A DNA stretch of 64,000 bases from Chamaea fasciata (Eukaryota; Chordata; Aves; Passeriformes; Sylviidae). Of this stretch, positions 63,382 to 64,000 are shown piece after piece (position 1 is the stretch's first letter; every line of letters begins with the position of its first letter). Made by a program: the position numbers and the translations under genes. Below the pieces are notes generated by a model, which searched no databases, was not told where the DNA came from, and saw nothing but the letters and a program-made list of their open reading frames with translations. The stretch is from positions 1 through 64,000 of the forward strand of contig JARCOQ010000195.1 in assembly GCA_029207755.1 (NCBI GenBank), read 5' to 3'.

Positions 63382-63534
63382 GGCGTGTGGGGGTCCATGG
63401 TGGCCACTCGGTGCCTTACTGGTCTATACTGGGATGGGTCGGATGGCCCCAGGGGAGGGGGTGAGGCCACAATGGTCCAGACGGGGAGGGGAGTCACCAT
63501 GGCGCCGGAGGCGGAGTCGAGGATACGAGCGAGG

Positions 63535-64000
63535 CAGGGACACCTAGGGGACAGCCAGGGCAACCCAGGGACACCAGGGCCCCCCCAGGGACACCAAGGG
63601 GACAGCCAGGGCCCCCCCAAGGACACCTAGGGGAAAGGCAGGGCACCCCCAGGGACACCGAGGGGACAGCCAGGGCACCCCCAGGGACACGTAGAGGACA
63701 GCCATGGCACCCCAGGGACAGCCAGGGCACCACCAGGGACACCCAGGGCACCCCAGGGACACGTAGGGGAAAGCCAGGGCACTCCAGGGACACCCAGGGC
63801 ACCCCCAGGGACACCTAGAGGACAGCCAGGGCACCCCCAGGGACACCTAGAGAACAGCCAGGGCACCCTAGGGACAGCCAGGGCACCCCCAGGGACACCG
63901 AGGGCACAGCCAGGGCACCCCCAGGGACACCTAGGGGACAGGCATGGCAGCCCCAGAGACTCCTAGGGGACAGCCAGGGCCCGCCCAGGGACACCAAGGG
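63535..64000. repeat. Minisatellite array, third block (runs off the window)
   Basis: Repeat resumes right of island 2. After about 60 bp shared with the right flank of island 1 it continues with GGGCCCCCCCAAGGACACC, GGGAAAGGCAGGGC, CACGTAGAGGACAGCCATGG and CACCTAGAGAACAGCC, which follow the HOR copy starting near 60,760. Run-length irregularities are fewer than at 61-63 kb. The array continues past the right edge. Confidence 0.93.

Larger units (their letters stand above)
63009..63534. other. Unique island 2: direct copy of island 1
   Basis: About 526 bp in the same orientation as island 1. By eye there are about 12 substitutions and three one-base deletions, so identity is near 97%. The deletions are in runs: CCCCCACGG to CCCCACGG, GACCCCCCAC to GACCCCCAC, and CGTTTGAG to CGTTGAG. 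The ~60 bp of array right of both islands (GGGCAACCCAGGGACACC, then GGGCCCCCCC) is also shared, after which the flanks differ. The copied unit therefore included repeat sequence on its right side. Confidence 0.85.

Noticed and set aside
1..64000. CRISPR array
   Set aside because: The repeats are adjacent or variably spaced without unique spacers, there are no cas genes, and the base composition and islands fit a eukaryote.
1..64000. Telomeric repeat array
   Set aside because: No TTAGGG or CCCTAA tandem runs. CCTAGG and CTAGGG occur only as part of the 32-bp unit.
1..64000. CTCF-like or PRDM9-like binding array
   Set aside because: CCCCCAGGG has a weak resemblance to zinc-finger sites, but the match is too short and GC-driven to support a call without a motif scan.

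Overview
The window is almost entirely one GC-rich, deeply nested tandem repeat (a minisatellite/satellite array). It runs off both ends and is broken only twice, by short unique 'islands' at about 55,211-55,739 and 63,009-63,534. I see no intact protein-coding gene, no rRNA, tRNA or CRISPR array, no recognisable transposon and no bacterial operon structure. The many long open frames, mostly on the minus strand and starting at GTG, are products of the repeat period and are not annotated as genes.

The source is most likely a eukaryote, and most plausibly a bird (GC-rich microchromosome or subtelomeric-type DNA). This is inference from three things: array size and GC richness, C-rich intron-like sequence in the islands, and degenerate ACTGGGATGAA and CCAGTATAGACCAGT tracts that I associate with avian intronic/intergenic DNA. 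I could not check this by search, and the species is unknown.

Repeat grammar: the smallest element is a 10-11 bp motif beginning AGGG or AGGGG. Three versions, AGGGCACCCCC, AGGGACACCT and AGGGGACAGCC, make a 32-bp unit. Two make a 21-bp unit, and a third arrangement makes a 52-bp unit. These are assembled into higher-order repeats (HORs). From 1 to about 28 kb the homologous pieces lie 1.8, 2.2-2.6, 3.4-3.75 or 6.5-6.8 kb apart and are rather divergent. From about 30.6 kb onward a much more homogeneous 2.2-2.75 kb HOR recurs, marked by 11 copies of a CCCTGTGTAC-type landmark. Part of it is organised as roughly 5 kb dimers (41.4-51.4 kb). A second module, called X here, starts with homologous sequence at about 28.2, 38.5, 45.4 and 55.8 kb and occurs as copies of different length.

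Islands: the two islands are direct copies about 7.8 kb apart and about 97% identical by eye. On the minus strand each has an exon-like stretch encoding DELVPVRNVERLKRDLR, followed by a good splice donor (GTGAGG) and preceded by a plausible acceptor (CCCGCAG). Copy 2 has a single-base deletion that breaks the frame. The parent gene was not recognised. The region around 28,178 looks like an island-free version of the locus around island 1, so the island was either gained at 55 kb or removed at 28 kb. The stretch 61.1-63.3 kb is unusually rich in one-base run-length changes, which may be real decay or poor consensus quality.

Block boundaries are read by eye and are good to tens of bases at best, except where exact offsets are stated.
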